64,000 nt of DNA from BD2-11 sp965221785. Lineage in GTDB: Bacteria > Gemmatimonadota > Gemmatimonadetes > Longimicrobiales > Gaopeijiaceae. This document shows positions 62,768 through 64,000 of this stretch, in pieces; position 1 is the stretch's first letter, and every line of letters starts with the position of its first letter. Under the pieces are notes generated by a model. It did not search any database, was not told where the DNA came from, and saw nothing but the letters and a program-made list of their open reading frames with translations. The stretch lies in the NCBI GenBank assembly GCA_965221785.1, contig CBDCSR010000002.1:496001-560000 (forward strand). The letters are read 5' to 3'. The position numbers were made by a program, and so were the translations under genes.

Positions 62768-63573
62768 GGCCGTACCCCCAGCGCCCAAAGGGCGGCGCGC
62801 TGCGAGGGTGCCGGCGAGCAGATCGACGACGCCTGCTTCCACTTCGCGATGCGCGGCCGCACGTCCAGTGGGGCGGCGACGAAGCCGAGGGAGAACGGGT
62901 GCATTCCCTCGAGGCCATCCAGCGAGCCGATCACGATGGCGTCGGCGAGGGCAGTGTCCGGCTCGTCCGAGGCCGAAGCTCCCGGGCGGTCGCCCGCGGT
63001 GAACAGCCGGTCCCCGATGGCGTGCACGTGAGCGAGGCCTGGCGTGTCGGACACGTTCCCGTTTCCGGGGATTTCCGCCCCGGCTCCGTACTCGATCAGG
63101 TGAAATGCCGGCTCGGCGCCAGACTCGGCATCGGCGCCGGGTTCGATCACGCGCACCCGCATCCAGTCAAGCAGTCGCTGATGCCGGCTCCCGGTCCTGG
63201 CGACGATGGCCGCCCCCTCGCCGCCGCCGAGGCCCAGGATGGTCGCGAAGAGGGACTCTCCTTCTCCCTGGGTAATGAGCACGCCATCGGGCTCGCGCGC
63301 GGGGAAGCCCACGGCGGGAAGCGCAGCGCCCACGCGCCGGCGCAGTTCCCCCATGCCGGGACGGTCCGGGTAGTGGGTCTCCCCGGCGAGCAGGTGATGG
63401 CGCAAGCCGGCCAGCAAGGCCTCGCTCGGTCCTGATGGAGTGGATCGGGACAATGGGGCCGACTCGGCACTCGCAAAGGATCCCACTGCTACCCTGGCCC
63501 GTTGCGAGACGGCCGCCTGCACGGCGCTTCCGTGTGCCCCGGCAGGCGCGTTTCCGTTGCTCGGTTCGGTCAT
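62764..63573 (-). CDS. Aminotransferase-like protein lacking the PLP lysine
   Basis: This 269-residue protein keeps parts of the class I aminotransferase fold: HYPDRPGMGELRRRVG and VLITQGEGESLFATIL in the N-terminal half, and GSLDGLEGMHPFSLGFVAAP followed by PSQRAALWAL at the end. In the position of the PLP lysine (GSFSK in relatives) it has GSLDG, and it is much shorter than 400 residues. It is probably catalytically inactive, perhaps a regulatory or heterodimer partner of the coupled aminotransferase. Both ends overlap neighbours by ATGA. Confidence 0.65.
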   Translation of the reverse strand: MTEPSNGNAPAGAHGSAVQAAVSQRARVAVGSFASAESAPLSRSTPSGPSEALLAGLRHHLLAGETHYPDRPGMGELRRRVGAALPAVGFPAREPDGVLITQGEGESLFATILGLGGGEGAAIVARTGSRHQRLLDWMRVRVIEPGADAESGAEPAFHLIEYGAGAEIPGNGNVSDTPGLAHVHAIGDRLFTAGDRPGASASDEPDTALADAIVIGSLDGLEGMHPFSLGFVAAPLDVRPRIAKWKQASSICSPAPSQRAALWALGVRP

Positions 63574-64000
63574 CCGACAGCCTCCGGCGTGTATTCGGCG
63601 ATTTCGTGAATGCGGCTCATCACTTCCCGGGCGCTCCACTGCTCCAGTCGCCGGGTCAAGGTCCAGGCGTCAAAGCGGCAGCCGCTGATCTGGCCGCGCA
63701 GTCCCGCTAAAAAGAGGAACGCCGGCCCCAGTCTAGCAGGATCGCCCCATCGCGCGCGCGTTGCCGCGTCCGCGCGTTCCGCGTCGCGCTGCGTCAGGGA
63801 GGTGGGCTTGATGGAGAGGCCGGGAGTCACCGTGTTGACGCTGACGGACGAGCCTGCCAGTTCTAGGGCCAAGCATCGCGTGAATGCCTCGATCCCGAAC
63901 TTGGACGCGCAGTATGCGGCCTGCCCTGCGAAGGCCCCCGTCCCGGCCCGCGAGGAAACGTTGATCACGGATCCGCCCTCCTGCTGCAGGAGCGGCAGAA
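63570..64000 (-). CDS. SDR-family oxidoreductase, N-terminus outside window
   Basis: The right-hand edge cuts this short-chain dehydrogenase. The visible 143 residues begin in LPLLQQEGGSVINVSSRAG and contain the active-site Tyr-x3-Lys (AAYCASKFG) and PGLSIKPTS. The Rossmann NAD(P) motif would lie beyond the window. The C-terminal extension (RLEQWSAREVMSRIHEIAEY) is long. It overlaps the pseudo-aminotransferase by ATGA, so it is the first known member of that operon. Substrate unknown. Confidence 0.85.
   Translation of the reverse strand, partial: LPLLQQEGGSVINVSSRAGTGAFAGQAAYCASKFGIEAFTRCLALELAGSSVSVNTVTPGLSIKPTSLTQRDAERADAATRARWGDPARLGPAFLFLAGLRGQISGCRFDAWTLTRRLEQWSAREVMSRIHEIAEYTPEAVG

Noticed and set aside
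1..64000. tRNA, rRNA, riboswitch, CRISPR or insertion sequence
   Set aside because: Read through for cloverleaf ends, 16S/23S anchors, regularly spaced repeats and transposase motifs; nothing supportable was seen, though a covariance-model scan could still find a small RNA.

Overview
This is a high-GC, gene-dense bacterial chromosome segment with about 48 protein genes and no rRNA, tRNA, CRISPR array or insertion sequence that I could recognise. The gene content suggests a heterotrophic Gram-negative: SusC/SusD-type and other TonB-dependent receptors, many lipoproteins and signal-peptide or Tat-exported enzymes, paired DUF1592/DUF1552 proteins, large BNR-repeat proteins and many amidohydrolases. 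I infer a member of Gemmatimonadota or a nearby phylum. No marker gene in the window proves this.

Layout. 0-10.6 kb: tail of an unknown gene, a Tat-exported epimerase, a two-gene ABC exporter, an Ig-like/N-formylglutamate-amidohydrolase-like lipoprotein, a PAP2 phosphatase, a polyprenol-kinase-like membrane protein, an M16 protease, and a coupled repair pair (AraC-Ogt fusion and exonuclease III). 10.6-14 kb: an iron/manganese operon made of a membrane-anchored DtxR-FeoA-FeoA regulator and FeoB, with two DtxR-type palindromes at its promoter. 14-18.3 kb: AAA ATPase, Fpg-type glycosylase, MBL hydrolase, and a tandem pair of paralogous small lipoproteins. 18.4-35.7 kb: ten consecutive minus-strand genes: SusD, SusC, ankyrin protein, DUF1552, DUF1592 cytochrome, NHL protein, CocE-like esterase, creatininase-like protein, a second Tat-exported epimerase and an amidohydrolase. 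36-49.3 kb: radical SAM protein, serine hydrolase, amidohydrolase, flap-endonuclease-like protein, a large BNR protein, a small acidic protein coupled to tryptophan 2,3-dioxygenase, an amidohydrolase lipoprotein and a TonB receptor with a clear terminator.

49.6-64 kb: ABC exporter, then a plus-strand catabolic run (amidohydrolase, double-VOC protein, Ldh2-type dehydrogenase, aspartoacylase-like protein). It is followed by a compositionally foreign two-gene cassette (ParB/Srx-domain protein plus Mrr-like PD-(D/E)XK nuclease, about 56.0-58.05 kb), then class V aminotransferase, dihydropyrimidinase, 1-Cys peroxiredoxin, and an operon of SDR, a lysine-less aminotransferase-like protein and a true aminotransferase joined by ATGA overlaps.

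The strongest candidate for an undescribed system is the low-GC ParB-like/Mrr-like cassette, which looks like a horizontally acquired DNA-targeting (defence) module. Next are the membrane-tethered DtxR-FeoA2/FeoB unit with its twin operators, the pseudo-aminotransferase coupled to a real one, and two genes that appear to use the rare start codons ATC and CTG.
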